Assembly: GCA_026988435.1 (NCBI GenBank)
Contig: JALSLH010000073.1
Coordinates: 1 to 36,507 of the forward strand
Source of the DNA: Methylophaga sp.
Lineage (GTDB): Bacteria > Pseudomonadota > Gammaproteobacteria > Nitrosococcales > Methylophagaceae
Length of the DNA stretch: 36,507 nucleotides
Reading direction: 5' to 3'
This document shows positions 16,173 to 24,707 of the stretch, one piece after another. The number at the start of each line of letters is the position of its first letter. Position 1 is the first letter of the stretch. The notes under the pieces were generated by a model that saw only the letters and a program-made list of their open reading frames with translations, had not been told where the DNA came from and did no database searches. The position numbers were made by a program, and so were the translations under genes.

Positions 16173-17097
16173 TCTAGCAATCAGAACGCAAGGCCTGACC
16201 AAGCAATATGGTCAGGCCTTTGCGGTTGAGCAGCTTGACTTAGAAATTGAAGCAGGTCAGTTTTATGGCTTACTAGGACCAAATGGTGCTGGTAAAAGCA
16301 CCACGATACATATGCTTACTACCATGACCTCTGCCACATTAGGTGATGCTTGGATTGACGGTCAAAAAATAACGGATGATCCTGTAGCGATACGTCGTAC
16401 AGTTGGCTTAGTCTTTCAAGATTCTGCATTAGATCGCACTATGTCGATAGATGAAAACCTCCAGTTTGCGGCGGCACTGTACAATTTATCTCCCGAGCAA
16501 GCTAATGCCCGAATCGATGAATTATTAACCGTGTTTGGTTTGCAAGATCAGCGAAATAAAAAATTAGTGACGCTATCAGGTGGTCAACGTCGAGCAATTG
16601 ATATTGCTCGCGGTGTCTTACACAAGCCGAAAGTCTTGTTTTTAGATGAGCCTACTATCGGTTTGGATCTACCTAATCGGCGCTCCATTTGGCGTTTTGT
16701 CGAAAAGCTGCGTCGTGATGAAGGTATGACCATTTTTTTGACTACTCATTATTTAGAAGAGGCAGTTGCCTGCGATCATGTTGATTTTATTCAAAATGGA
16801 AGATTAGAACAGGGTGGAACGCCAGCGGATTTAATCCAACAATTAGCCGAAACTATTCTTGAGATTGATACCGACAAACCAGAAAATATTGTAAATAAAT
16901 TAGCTTCTTTATTCGGTGAGCCAATACGAGAAGATCAGCAATTGAGCTTTAAGATCATTGCCAATGATGTTGATTTTTCGGCGTTACAAAAATCACTAGG
17001 TGATCAAATATCTTCAATGCAATGGCGTAGACCAAATTTGAATGATGTTTATTTATGGCGATTTTGTGCTCCAGATACTATGGGGAATGAAAAATGA
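16162..17097 (+). CDS. ABC transporter ATP-binding protein, PQQ/alcohol-oxidation associated
   Basis: A 311-residue DrrA/CcmA-type ATPase. Counted from GTG 16162: Walker [10 protein letters not shown] (39-47), Q loop VFQDSAL, signature LSGGQ (138-142), Walker B VLFLDEP (158-164) and switch [10 protein letters not shown]-terminal domain follows. GTG 16162 overlaps the pqqE end by 11 bases and starts directly before the conserved [13 protein letters not shown]. The in-frame ATG at 16111 lies deep in pqqE and adds residues unlike the family, so the start is uncertain but probably 16162. ABC pairs of this type accompany pqq genes and PQQ alcohol dehydrogenases in several bacteria; direction and substrate are not settled. 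Confidence 0.85.
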   Translation: MPSNLAIRTQGLTKQYGQAFAVEQLDLEIEAGQFYGLLGPNGAGKSTTIHMLTTMTSATLGDAWIDGQKITDDPVAIRRTVGLVFQDSALDRTMSIDENLQFAAALYNLSPEQANARIDELLTVFGLQDQRNKKLVTLSGGQRRAIDIARGVLHKPKVLFLDEPTIGLDLPNRRSIWRFVEKLRRDEGMTIFLTTHYLEEAVACDHVDFIQNGRLEQGGTPADLIQQLAETILEIDTDKPENIVNKLASLFGEPIREDQQLSFKIIANDVDFSALQKSLGDQISSMQWRRPNLNDVYLWRFCAPDTMGNEK

Positions 17098-17876
17098 GTT
17101 GGCGCCCTGTAAAAGCGGTTGTCGGCCGTGAGATGAGTAAATTATTTCGTCAGCGCGCACGTTTAATCAGTGCCATGGTTCGGCCCATGATTTGGTTGTT
17201 AGTGATTGGCAGTGGTGTTGGTAGCATGTTGCAAAGTCAGCAACAAGAAGGCTATTTAACATTTCTAGTGCCCGGAATTTTAGCGATGACTTTATTATTC
17301 GCTGCGCTTTTATCTGCACTCACCTTGGTATATGACAAAGAATTTGGCGTAATGCGAATGATGATGATTGCACCTATTGCGCATTATTGGATTGTATTAT
17401 CAAAACTGATTGCCGCTACACTAACAGCAATGGTGCAAGCTATATTATTGCTAATTTTATTGATGCTATTAGGCCTGGTAAGTATAAAAATTGCCATTAG
17501 TTTACTCCCCGCAGCAGTCCTAACTGCAATTTGTTGTGCGGCGATTGGTGGTCTGATTGCTGTTTGGTCAAAAAGCATTGATAACTTTGCCGTTATTATG
17601 AATTTCTTCATATTTCCATTGTTTTTCTTAAGTGGTGCTTTATACCCCGTCAGCCAGCTTCCTGAATTTCTACGCTATGTGGTATTGGTGAATCCGTTTA
17701 GTTATGGTGTCGATTTACTCAAACATGCTGTACCCAATGTCAGTACCGATTTTTCAATTTTCACTGATATTATTGTGCTGGTTGTCTTTTCCACCGTGGC
17801 TATTTTATTAGCATGCTGGCAGTTTTCACGCGAATCAGTGCATGAGCCTTTATTTCATAAAGCCATAGTAAAATGA
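17094..17876 (+). CDS. ABC-2 type transporter permease
   Basis: A 260-residue inner-membrane protein with about six hydrophobic segments and the ABC-2 motifs QEGYLTFLVPGILAM and FFLSGALYPVSQLPEFL. It overlaps the ATPase gene by 4 bases, so the two form one transporter. Its position at the end of the mxa-pqq run suggests movement of PQQ, a PQQ intermediate or a related compound, but this is inference from position. A new ribosome binding site and a 54-bp gap separate it from the next gene, so it is probably the last gene of the operon. Confidence 0.88.
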   Translation: MSWRPVKAVVGREMSKLFRQRARLISAMVRPMIWLLVIGSGVGSMLQSQQQEGYLTFLVPGILAMTLLFAALLSALTLVYDKEFGVMRMMMIAPIAHYWIVLSKLIAATLTAMVQAILLLILLMLLGLVSIKIAISLLPAAVLTAICCAAIGGLIAVWSKSIDNFAVIMNFFIFPLFFLSGALYPVSQLPEFLRYVVLVNPFSYGVDLLKHAVPNVSTDFSIFTDIIVLVVFSTVAILLACWQFSRESVHEPLFHKAIVK

Positions 17877-17930
17877 TCCACTATAGAATACAATTCAAGT
17901 ATATTTATATCACAACCAAGGACGATAAAA

Positions 17931-18572
17931 ATGAGTAAATCGACACAGTCTTCTCTTCCCGGTTCTGAGGGTGAACATCAATTACAAAAACAGTTTGATA
18001 GTGAAAAGCGGGCACTCGCTTTTTATAATAAACAGGTTCTAGATAAGCTTGCTCCCTTGATGCAGACATTTGTTGAGCAGCAGCACATGTTTTTTATGGC
18101 AACATCAGATAAGCATGGTGACTGTGATTGCACATATCGGGCTGGAGATCCAGGGTTCATCACAGTAATTGATAATAAAACGGTGATTTATCCTGAATAT
18201 AGAGGGAATGGTGTAATGGCGAGCCTTGGAAATATTACAGAAAATCCACATATCGGGATGGTATTGATTGACTTTTTTGCTACTCAGGTGGGCTTACATA
18301 TAAATGGTCGTGCCGATATTATCTTGGTTGATCAACTCGAATCGATATATAAAGATGATGATTTGATTAAACGGATTAAGATGAATACGGTTATTGAGAA
18401 AACAGAATGTTATGTGAGAGTTGAAGTGGATGAGGCTTATATTCACTGTTCGAAACATATCCCGATGCTGAAGAAAAAGGACAAAGCATTGCACTGGGGA
18501 ACCGACGATCAAACCTTAAAAGGTGGTGATGCGTTTAAGGTCAAAAAACATCCTAGACCGTGGGTTGACTAA
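17931..18572 (+). CDS. pyridoxamine 5'-phosphate oxidase-fold protein
   Basis: A 213-residue cytoplasmic protein of the FMN-binding split-barrel superfamily. The core runs from MFFMATSDKHGDCDCTYRAG through FITVIDNKTVIYPEYRGNGVMASLGNITENPHIGMVLIDF and LHINGRADI. This arrangement is seen in the uncharacterised PNPOx-like group, not in true PdxH. It may bind FMN, haem or F420; the substrate is unknown. AAGGA precedes the ATG by 8 bases. The stop codon overlaps the stop of the convergent msrA gene by 3 bases. Confidence 0.8.
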   Translation: MSKSTQSSLPGSEGEHQLQKQFDSEKRALAFYNKQVLDKLAPLMQTFVEQQHMFFMATSDKHGDCDCTYRAGDPGFITVIDNKTVIYPEYRGNGVMASLGNITENPHIGMVLIDFFATQVGLHINGRADIILVDQLESIYKDDDLIKRIKMNTVIEKTECYVRVEVDEAYIHCSKHIPMLKKKDKALHWGTDDQTLKGGDAFKVKKHPRPWVD

Positions 18573-19036
18573 TGGCAACTTCCTAGACCTTTCTTTTCAA
18601 GATAACATTGGTGGTATTCTTCAGCAGGCCAAAAAGTCTCTGCGGCTGTAATTTCAGTAATAATAGGATTTTCAAAAATATGAGCGCAGTTAAGTGTTTT
18701 TTTGACTAACTCTGCTTGTTGCCGTTGTTGTTCATCATGATAAAAAACCGCACTACGATATTGACTGCCAATATCTGGTCCTTGGCGATCTAATGTAGTG
18801 GGATTATGTAGCTTCCAAAATACACCTAATAAAGACTCAAAACTGACAATATTTGGGTCAAAAGTCACCTCAATCACTTCTGCATGCCCCGTTGTACCGG
18901 TACATACTTGTTTATAATTTGGATTTTCAGTTGTGCCATTAGAATAGCCGACGCGTGTTGACGTAACGCCGGTCACATTCCTAAATTGTACTTCAACTCC
19001 CCAAAAACACCCTGCTGCAAATGTGGCTATTGCCAT
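18569..19036 (-). CDS. msrA: peptide methionine (S)-S-oxide reductase MsrA
   Basis: A 155-residue enzyme that reduces the S epimer of methionine sulfoxide. The catalytic Cys10 lies in the hallmark GCFWGVE. Other family segments are VGYSNGTTENPNYKQVCTGTTGHAEVIEV, FWKLHNPTTLDRQGPDIGSQYRSAVF and EEYHQCYLEKKG, with a possible resolving Cys near the C-terminus. It is shorter than MsrA versions that have N-terminal extensions. It is convergent with the PNPOx-like gene and divergent from glnS. Confidence 0.95.
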   Translation of the reverse strand: MAIATFAAGCFWGVEVQFRNVTGVTSTRVGYSNGTTENPNYKQVCTGTTGHAEVIEVTFDPNIVSFESLLGVFWKLHNPTTLDRQGPDIGSQYRSAVFYHDEQQRQQAELVKKTLNCAHIFENPIITEITAAETFWPAEEYHQCYLEKKGLGSCH

Positions 19037-19080
19037 GGTTGAATCTCACATTATAGTTGATGTGTCCATGATACAATACA

Positions 19081-19109
19081 TTGAATAAATACCTAAATTA
19101 TCATATCTA
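19081..19109 (+). promoter_or_regulatory. possible sigma-70 promoter of glnS
   Basis: TTGAAT (19081-19086) and TATCTA (19104-19109) are 17 bases apart. The -10 match is only moderate. The leader to the glnS start at 19131 would be about 15 bases long. Confidence 0.35.
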
Positions 19110-19130
19110 AAAATGTAGCCTGAGAGAGAG

Positions 19131-20813
19131 ATGAGCGAAGAAATAAGCAAGCCGAGTAATTTTATCAGAAATATCATTAATGCTGACCTAGAGGCTGGCA
19201 AGAATGATGGACGTGTGCATACTCGTTTTCCACCTGAGCCTAATGGTTATTTGCATATTGGCCATGCGAAATCTATTTGTTTAAACTTTGGTTTGGCTAA
19301 TGATTATGATGGTTTATGTAATTTACGGTTTGATGATACTAATCCGCAAAAAGAAAATGAAGAATTTGTTCGCGCAATTGAAGAAGATGTGCGTTGGCTT
19401 GGTTTTGATTGGCAAGATCGCTTGTTTTTTTCCTCTAATTATTTTGAACAATTATTTGATTATGCCGTGCAACTTATCAAGCAAGGCGATGCTTATGTGT
19501 GTGACCTTAGTGCTGAAGAAACACGTGAATACCGCGGCACGTTAACCGAGCCGGGGAAAAATAGTCCTTATCGCGATCGTAGTATTAAAGAGAACCTAGA
19601 TTTATTTACCCGTATGCGGGCAGGTGAGTTTGCTGATGGTAGTAAATTATTGCGAGCCAAGATTGATATGGCATCGCCTAATGTCAATATGCGTGATCCT
19701 GCGCTTTACCGTATTCGTCATGGTGTAGTTCACCATCAAACGGGTACGCAGTGGTGCATTTATCCTATGTATGACTATACGCACTGTATCTCAGATGCGA
19801 TTGAAGGGATCACTCACTCGGTTTGTACATTGGAATTTGCCGATCACCGACCACTTTATAATTGGTTTTTAGAAAAATTAAATACCCAGCATCGACCACA
19901 ACAAATTGAATTTTCTCGCCTTAATTTACAATATGCTATAACCAGTAAACGTAAGCTGACCAAGTTAGTAGAAGATAAAATTGTGGATGGCTGGGATGAT
20001 CCTAGAATGTCTACTATTTCAGGTATGCGTCGTCGTGGTTATCCTGCTGCGGCAATTCGTGAGTTTTGTGAGCGGATTGGTGTGACTAAAGCAAATAACT
20101 CTGTCGAAATGGAAATTTTAGATGCCTGTATTCGTGAAGAATTAAATGAACATGCTCCCCGAGCGATGGCAGTACTTAATCCTATAAAAGTGACCATAAC
20201 GAATTATCCTGAAGGACAAACGGAAGATCTAATTGCACCGAATCACCCGCAAAATGAAAGTATGGGAACACGTATAGTATCTTTCACACGTGAACTATAT
20301 ATCGACCGAGCTGATTTTAAAGAAGAGGCTAATAATAAATTTAGACGCTTAGTAAAAGACAAGGAAGTGCGCCTTAGAAATGCCTATGTGATTCGTTGCG
20401 ACGACGTTATCAAAGATAATAGTGGCGAGATTATTGAGCTGCATTGTAGTTATGACCCTGCAACATTAGGCGCAAACCCGGAAGGGCGTAAGGTTAAAGG
20501 TGTGATTCATTGGGTCTCTGCTGAACATGGCATAAAGGCGCAAGTAAGGGTTTATGATCGCCTGTTTAATCATCCTCACCCCGATAGTGACAAAGAGGTT
20601 GATGATTTCACTTCACATATAAATCCAGATTCATTAGTTACGCTAACAGAGAGTGTGGTGGAGAGAAGCTTAGCTACAGCACAGCCAGGCGCAGTGTATC
20701 AATTTGAGCGGGAAGGTTACTTTTGTGCCGATAGTGAACTTAGTAAACAAGGTGGTTTGGTCTTTAATCGTACCGTTACCTTGCGAGATACATGGGCTCA
20801 GAGTGGTCAGTAA
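19131..20813 (+). CDS. glnS: glutaminyl-tRNA synthetase
   Basis: A 560-residue class I aminoacyl-tRNA synthetase of normal length. The HIGH motif is at 42-45 ([14 protein letters not shown]), and the KMSKS equivalent is ITSKRKL. The glutamine-specific features [41 protein letters not shown] and the C-terminal anticodon-binding beta-barrels ([25 protein letters not shown]) are present. It charges tRNA-Gln directly. GAGAGAGAG precedes the ATG. No terminator is seen before the next gene. Confidence 0.98.
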   Translation: MSEEISKPSNFIRNIINADLEAGKNDGRVHTRFPPEPNGYLHIGHAKSICLNFGLANDYDGLCNLRFDDTNPQKENEEFVRAIEEDVRWLGFDWQDRLFFSSNYFEQLFDYAVQLIKQGDAYVCDLSAEETREYRGTLTEPGKNSPYRDRSIKENLDLFTRMRAGEFADGSKLLRAKIDMASPNVNMRDPALYRIRHGVVHHQTGTQWCIYPMYDYTHCISDAIEGITHSVCTLEFADHRPLYNWFLEKLNTQHRPQQIEFSRLNLQYAITSKRKLTKLVEDKIVDGWDDPRMSTISGMRRRGYPAAAIREFCERIGVTKANNSVEMEILDACIREELNEHAPRAMAVLNPIKVTITNYPEGQTEDLIAPNHPQNESMGTRIVSFTRELYIDRADFKEEANNKFRRLVKDKEVRLRNAYVIRCDDVIKDNSGEIIELHCSYDPATLGANPEGRKVKGVIHWVSAEHGIKAQVRVYDRLFNHPHPDSDKEVDDFTSHINPDSLVTLTESVVERSLATAQPGAVYQFEREGYFCADSELSKQGGLVFNRTVTLRDTWAQSGQ

Positions 20814-20878
20814 CTTGCGTAGAGATAAAAAAAGACTTATCCTTGTAAAATATAATAAATTTGTTCTAGGACAATAAG

Positions 20879-21532
20879 ATGGCGAGCAATCTTAATAAAT
20901 CTCATTACAATATGATTGAGCAACAAGTTCGACCTAGTGATGTGCTAGAACCTCGTGTTTTAGATGCATTGGCCACGGTGATGCGAAAAGATTTTGTGGC
21001 TGACGATTTTGTGTCACTAGCTTATGCTGATACTCAGTTGCCAATTGGCTTTGGTCAAACCATGCTGTCACCTGTAGTTGAAGGTCGGTTTTTGCAAGCT
21101 ATAGATATTCAACCACAAGAACAGGTATTAGAAATTGGTACTGGATCCGGCTATTTCACCGCATTAATAGCTCAACTTGCTGGGCAGGTGACCACTGTTG
21201 AATTAATTGCCGAGTTATCAGAGCAAGCGCAACAGAAACTGAGTAATATTGAAAATATAGCCTTTCACATAGGTGACGCCGCACAAGGTTGGGATTTTCC
21301 TGACAGGGTTGACGTGATTATCGCTACCGCAGCTTTTGTTGATGTTCCTGACCGCTATAAACAGACTCTGAAAGTGGGGGGGCGCATGCTAGCAGTAGTA
21401 GGTATAGCTCCCGCCATGACTGCGCAAATAATAAGGCGTACGGCAGAGCGAGAGTGGGAAACTGAGACCGTATTTGAAACAGTGATCCCTGCGATGATTA
21501 ACGCCGAGCCTAAACCAGAATTTAAGTTTTAA
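20879..21532 (+). CDS. protein-L-isoaspartate O-methyltransferase family protein
   Basis: A 217-residue SAM-dependent methyltransferase with motif I VLEIGTGSGYFTA (83-95). The N-terminal part MIEQQVRPSDVLEPRVLDAL and the region PIGFGQTMLSPVVEGRFLQ correspond to the PIMT substrate loop. True Pcm repairs isoaspartate residues; this divergent group, commonly next to rhodanese and tolC genes, has not been clearly shown to do so. TATAAT at 20851 could be a -10 element but lacks a good -35. The rhodanese gene follows 10 bp later. Confidence 0.85.
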   Translation: MASNLNKSHYNMIEQQVRPSDVLEPRVLDALATVMRKDFVADDFVSLAYADTQLPIGFGQTMLSPVVEGRFLQAIDIQPQEQVLEIGTGSGYFTALIAQLAGQVTTVELIAELSEQAQQKLSNIENIAFHIGDAAQGWDFPDRVDVIIATAAFVDVPDRYKQTLKVGGRMLAVVGIAPAMTAQIIRRTAEREWETETVFETVIPAMINAEPKPEFKF

Positions 21533-21542
21533 GAGAAAATAA

Positions 21543-21866
21543 ATGAGACAAATGACTGCCACAGAACTACGTGACTTTTTAGCTACGGGCGTTGATGCCA
21601 TAAAAATAGATGTACGTGAAGATATAGAATTAGAATTTGGTATGTTAGAAGATGCTATTCATATTCCGATGCAGAGTGTGCCCGGTCAATTGAATGTATT
21701 AGAAAAACATAAAAACGATACCGTGGTTGTGATTTGTCGCTCAGGAAAGCGCAGTGATCAGATAGGGCAGTTTTTAGAGCAAATGGGTTTTAGCGATATT
21801 ATCAATTTGGCTGGTGGCATGAACAGCTGGGCTACCAATGTTGATACCAGTATGACGGTTTATTAA
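21543..21866 (+). CDS. single-domain rhodanese-like protein
   Basis: A 107-residue cytoplasmic protein with one rhodanese domain. The active-site loop CRSGKR starts at Cys65, followed by the typical end LAGGMNSWA. It can accept and pass on a persulfide sulfur; the physiological donor and acceptor are not evident. It lies between the PIMT-like gene and a tolC-like gene with spacings of about 10 bp, suggesting a PIMT-rhodanese-TolC operon. Confidence 0.9.
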   Translation: MRQMTATELRDFLATGVDAIKIDVREDIELEFGMLEDAIHIPMQSVPGQLNVLEKHKNDTVVVICRSGKRSDQIGQFLEQMGFSDIINLAGGMNSWATNVDTSMTVY

Positions 21867-21874
21867 AGGGAAAT

Positions 21875-23209
21875 ATGATGAAAACATTAACAATGAGCAC
21901 TCTTGTAAGCTTAATGCTGATTTCAGTAAATAGTTACGCTGAAGATTTAGTGGACGTTTATCAATTAGCGTTAAAGAATGATCCACAAATATTGGCAGAA
22001 TATGCATCACAATTAGCGGTAGGTGAATTAGATGCACAAAGTAGAGCTAACTTCTTACCAAGCTTAGGTTTCAATGCAAATACCAAGAAAAACTGGCAAG
22101 ATACATCGTCTAGTGGTTTGGGAGGAAGCCTAAATCTGGGCGGAAGCCGAGACTTTAATACACATGGTTATGCTTTAACTATTACTCAGCCATTGTATAA
22201 AAAACAAAATTACATTCAAAAAGACAAAGCCAGCATCGCTATTGCACAAGCAGCGGCAAACTATTCATTAGTAAATCAAGACTTAGTTGTACGTGTTGCC
22301 GAACGGTATTTTGATGTATTAGCAAAACAAGATGATGAAACGTTTGCTTTAGCAGAGCGCGAAGCTATTGCACGCCAGTTAGAACAAACTAATCAGCGGT
22401 TTGAAGTTGGTATTGCAACCATTACCGATGTAACGGAATCACAGGCAGCCTATGATTTGGCTCACGCATCGGTTATTGGCGCTGAAAATGAAGTCAGAAA
22501 TAGTAAAGAGCGTTTACGCGAACCATTGGGACAATATATAGAGACATTGGCTTCGTTAAAAGATGATACTGAATTAGTGAGACCACAGCCGGAAGATATA
22601 GAACAATGGAGTGAAAATGCATTAAGTCAGAACCCAGCAATCATTGTTGCCCAGTTCGCGGTTGAAGATGCAAAGCAAACTATTAAATTACAAAAAAGCG
22701 GCCATTATCCAACATTAGATTTGGTTGGGCAAAAGGCATATGACTCTTCAAGTGATGGTAGTTTTGGTGGTTCAAAAACACACCAATCAACACTAGGCTT
22801 ACAGTTTAATGTCGAATTTGATGTGGGTGGACGCGTGCGCTCACAAACACGTGAAGCAGAGCATCGCTTAAGTCAGGCAATGCAAAATGAAGAACAGCAG
22901 CGCCGTAGTGTTGTAAGACAAAGCCGCGAAGCATATAACGGCGTGATGTCAGGTATCAGCCGAGTAGAAGCACTGAAGCAGGCCGTTGTTTCAAATGAAA
23001 AAGCATTAGAAGCTACAGAGGCAGGTTATCAAGTGGGAACTCGAACTACGGTTGACGTATTAAATGTGCGCCGTGATTTATTTCGGGCACGAAGAGATTA
23101 TGCAAGTTCGCGTTATGACTACATACTCTCTAGCCTTCGCTTAAAGCAAGCTGCAGGTTCGATAGCACAAACGGATTTAGAACAAATTAATCAGTGGCTA
23201 TCTGAATAA
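21875..23209 (+). CDS. tolC: TolC-family outer-membrane efflux protein
   Basis: A 444-residue exported protein with a signal peptide ending SYA. It has two OEP repeats with long helical coiled coils (VYQLALKNDPQILAEYA near the start and EATEAGYQVGTRTTVDVLNVRRDLFRARRDYASSRYDYI near the end, the classical TolC signature). It forms a trimeric channel across outer membrane and periplasm for tripartite pumps and type I secretion. AAAGGGAAAT precedes the ATG. No inner-membrane partner is adjacent, consistent with a shared TolC. Confidence 0.93.
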   Translation: MMKTLTMSTLVSLMLISVNSYAEDLVDVYQLALKNDPQILAEYASQLAVGELDAQSRANFLPSLGFNANTKKNWQDTSSSGLGGSLNLGGSRDFNTHGYALTITQPLYKKQNYIQKDKASIAIAQAAANYSLVNQDLVVRVAERYFDVLAKQDDETFALAEREAIARQLEQTNQRFEVGIATITDVTESQAAYDLAHASVIGAENEVRNSKERLREPLGQYIETLASLKDDTELVRPQPEDIEQWSENALSQNPAIIVAQFAVEDAKQTIKLQKSGHYPTLDLVGQKAYDSSSDGSFGGSKTHQSTLGLQFNVEFDVGGRVRSQTREAEHRLSQAMQNEEQQRRSVVRQSREAYNGVMSGISRVEALKQAVVSNEKALEATEAGYQVGTRTTVDVLNVRRDLFRARRDYASSRYDYILSSLRLKQAAGSIAQTDLEQINQWLSE

Positions 23210-23215
23210 AATAAG

Positions 23216-23782
23216 ATGGCCACACCTGTATCTGCGATATTGAAAGAAGATAATAGCTTTTTAGTCATTATTGATATTCAGCAGCGTTTACTTTCAGCTA
23301 TGCCAGAGCATAGAGGTAAAGCAATGGTTAGTCAGGCTGCTATTTTAGGCCAAGTGGCAGACCAATTGAATATCCCTATTGTGGTGACGGAGCAATATCC
23401 CAAAGGACTAGGCGAAACGGTCGAAGTATTGCAAGCTCATATTTCATCATCAAATAAAATAGAGAAAACATGTTTTTCATGTGCGGACTCGAAAGCGTTT
23501 ATGTCATCATTGCGAAGCAGTCATCGGCGACAAGTCGTATTAACGGGCATGGAAGCACATATTTGTGTGCTGCAAACAGCACTGGCATTACTTGCACAAG
23601 GCTTTCAAGTATTTGTCGTTGAAGATGCTATCTGTTCGCGTACGCAACAAAATCAAGATAATGCACTGCAACGGCTCCGCCAAGCGGGTGTGATAATTAC
23701 TAATACAGAATCCGCAGTGTTTGAATGGTTGGCTAATGCAAAACATTCAGAATTTAGAACCTTAAGTAAATTAATTGTTTAA
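23216..23782 (+). CDS. isochorismatase-family cysteine hydrolase
   Basis: A 188-residue protein of the YcaC type. The catalytic triad is visible as Asp20 (VIIDIQ), Lys83 (IEKTCFSC) and Cys116 (GMEAHICVLQTA), with the cis-peptide region just before the Cys. Enzymes of this superfamily hydrolyse isochorismate, amides or related compounds; the substrate here is unknown. It lies 6 bp after the tolC-like gene and probably shares its transcript. A relic of a MITE end follows the stop. Confidence 0.88.
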   Translation: MATPVSAILKEDNSFLVIIDIQQRLLSAMPEHRGKAMVSQAAILGQVADQLNIPIVVTEQYPKGLGETVEVLQAHISSSNKIEKTCFSCADSKAFMSSLRSSHRRQVVLTGMEAHICVLQTALALLAQGFQVFVVEDAICSRTQQNQDNALQRLRQAGVIITNTESAVFEWLANAKHSEFRTLSKLIV

Positions 23783-23792
23783 TAAAGAGACA

Positions 23793-23809
23793 ACTCGTGC
23801 AAAGGTCTC
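23793..23809. repeat. solo end of the MITE-like element
   Basis: ACTCGTGCAAAGGTCTC is the exact reverse complement of bases 4231-4247, the left end of the element at 4231-4369. No second end lies nearby. It looks like what remains after deletion or imprecise excision, and it sits between two gene starts on the plus strand. Confidence 0.75.
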
Positions 23810-23828
23810 AAAAAAAATAGGTGAAAAA

Positions 23829-24188
23829 ATGAAATATATCATAGCAATGTTGTTTTTAACTGCTCTTCAGATAGCATCAGCCGACACCATTGATCAGCAA
23901 TCTTTGCAATTATGCGAAAAGATAAAATCATGTGCATTGACTGAGCTAGAAGGACAGGAAATGTCCGCCGATATGAAATCGATGGTGCTGTCATCAATGG
24001 ATGGAATGTGTCAGGCAATGGCAACAGAGTTTAGCAATGAAAGTATCAAAGAATATGATGATTTACGTCAACAAGCATCAGCTTGTATGACGAGTTTATC
24101 ATCGTTAAGTTGCCCTCAACTCATGGACGGTGCAACGGATACGCCGGAGTGTGTAGCATTAGAGAAAAGTGCTACCAAATACGAATAA
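23829..24188 (+). CDS. small secreted Cys-containing protein, unknown function
   Basis: 119 residues from ATG 23829. The open frame extends back to 23775 through the MITE-end relic, but ATG 23829 starts a clean signal peptide (about 18 residues, ending IASA before DTIDQQ). The mature part has six cysteines (LCEKIKSCAL, MDGMCQAM, ASACMTSL, LSCPQLM, PECVAL), probably disulfide-bonded in the periplasm, and is predicted helical. Similar small proteins occur in gammaproteobacteria, but I know of no function. An M23 peptidase gene follows 6 bp later. Confidence 0.75.
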   Translation: MKYIIAMLFLTALQIASADTIDQQSLQLCEKIKSCALTELEGQEMSADMKSMVLSSMDGMCQAMATEFSNESIKEYDDLRQQASACMTSLSSLSCPQLMDGATDTPECVALEKSATKYE

Positions 24189-24194
24189 GAGCGT

Positions 24195-24707
24195 ATGAGT
24201 ATAAAAAAAGCTTTCCTCACTTTTGTATTGATAGTTTTAATTGTTGGTTTTTTAATTCCAGAAAATTTACAGATCCCGGTCGAGGAAGCCACATCTAAGG
24301 ATTGGAATGAGCAGTCATTTTGGTATGAGCCTTGGGGCAAGTCTGGTGTACATAAAGGAATAGATATTTTTGCTGATAAAGGCAAGGCCTTGGTGTCATC
24401 TAGTCCTGCGATTATCTTGTACACAGGAGAGCTTGCTCGTGGTGGCAAGGTGATCTTAAGCTTAGGCCCTAAATGGCGATTGCATTATTATGCTCATCTT
24501 GAATACTCAGCGGTTAAGCGTTGGCAATATGTGAAAGCAGGTGAGCAGATAGGTTTGGTTGGAGATAGCGGCAATGCAAAAGGAAAACCACCCCATGTGC
24601 ATTATTCAATCGTGACCTTATTGCCGTATGTTTGGCGAATCGATGGCTCGACACAAGGCTGGAAGAAGATGTTATATTTGGATCCCGGTGAATTATTGAT
24701 GCGATAA
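24195..24707 (+). CDS. M23-family metallopeptidase
   Basis: A 170-residue protein anchored by one N-terminal hydrophobic segment (about 6-21), with a LytM/M23 domain. The zinc ligands are His53 and Asp57 in HKGID and His136 in PHVH, with His101 (YYAHL) and His134 as likely catalytic partners. All key residues are present, so it should be an active peptidoglycan endopeptidase or a related peptidase. It ends in the convergent radical SAM gene with a 15-bp overlap. Confidence 0.88.
   Translation: MSIKKAFLTFVLIVLIVGFLIPENLQIPVEEATSKDWNEQSFWYEPWGKSGVHKGIDIFADKGKALVSSSPAIILYTGELARGGKVILSLGPKWRLHYYAHLEYSAVKRWQYVKAGEQIGLVGDSGNAKGKPPHVHYSIVTLLPYVWRIDGSTQGWKKMLYLDPGELLMR

Noticed and set aside
19050-19055. 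Perfect TATAAT on the minus strand just before msrA
   Set aside because: It would place the start site only about 7 bases before the ATG and cut off any ribosome binding site. The nearest -35-like TTGTAT is only 15 bases away. It is not reliable enough to list as a promoter.
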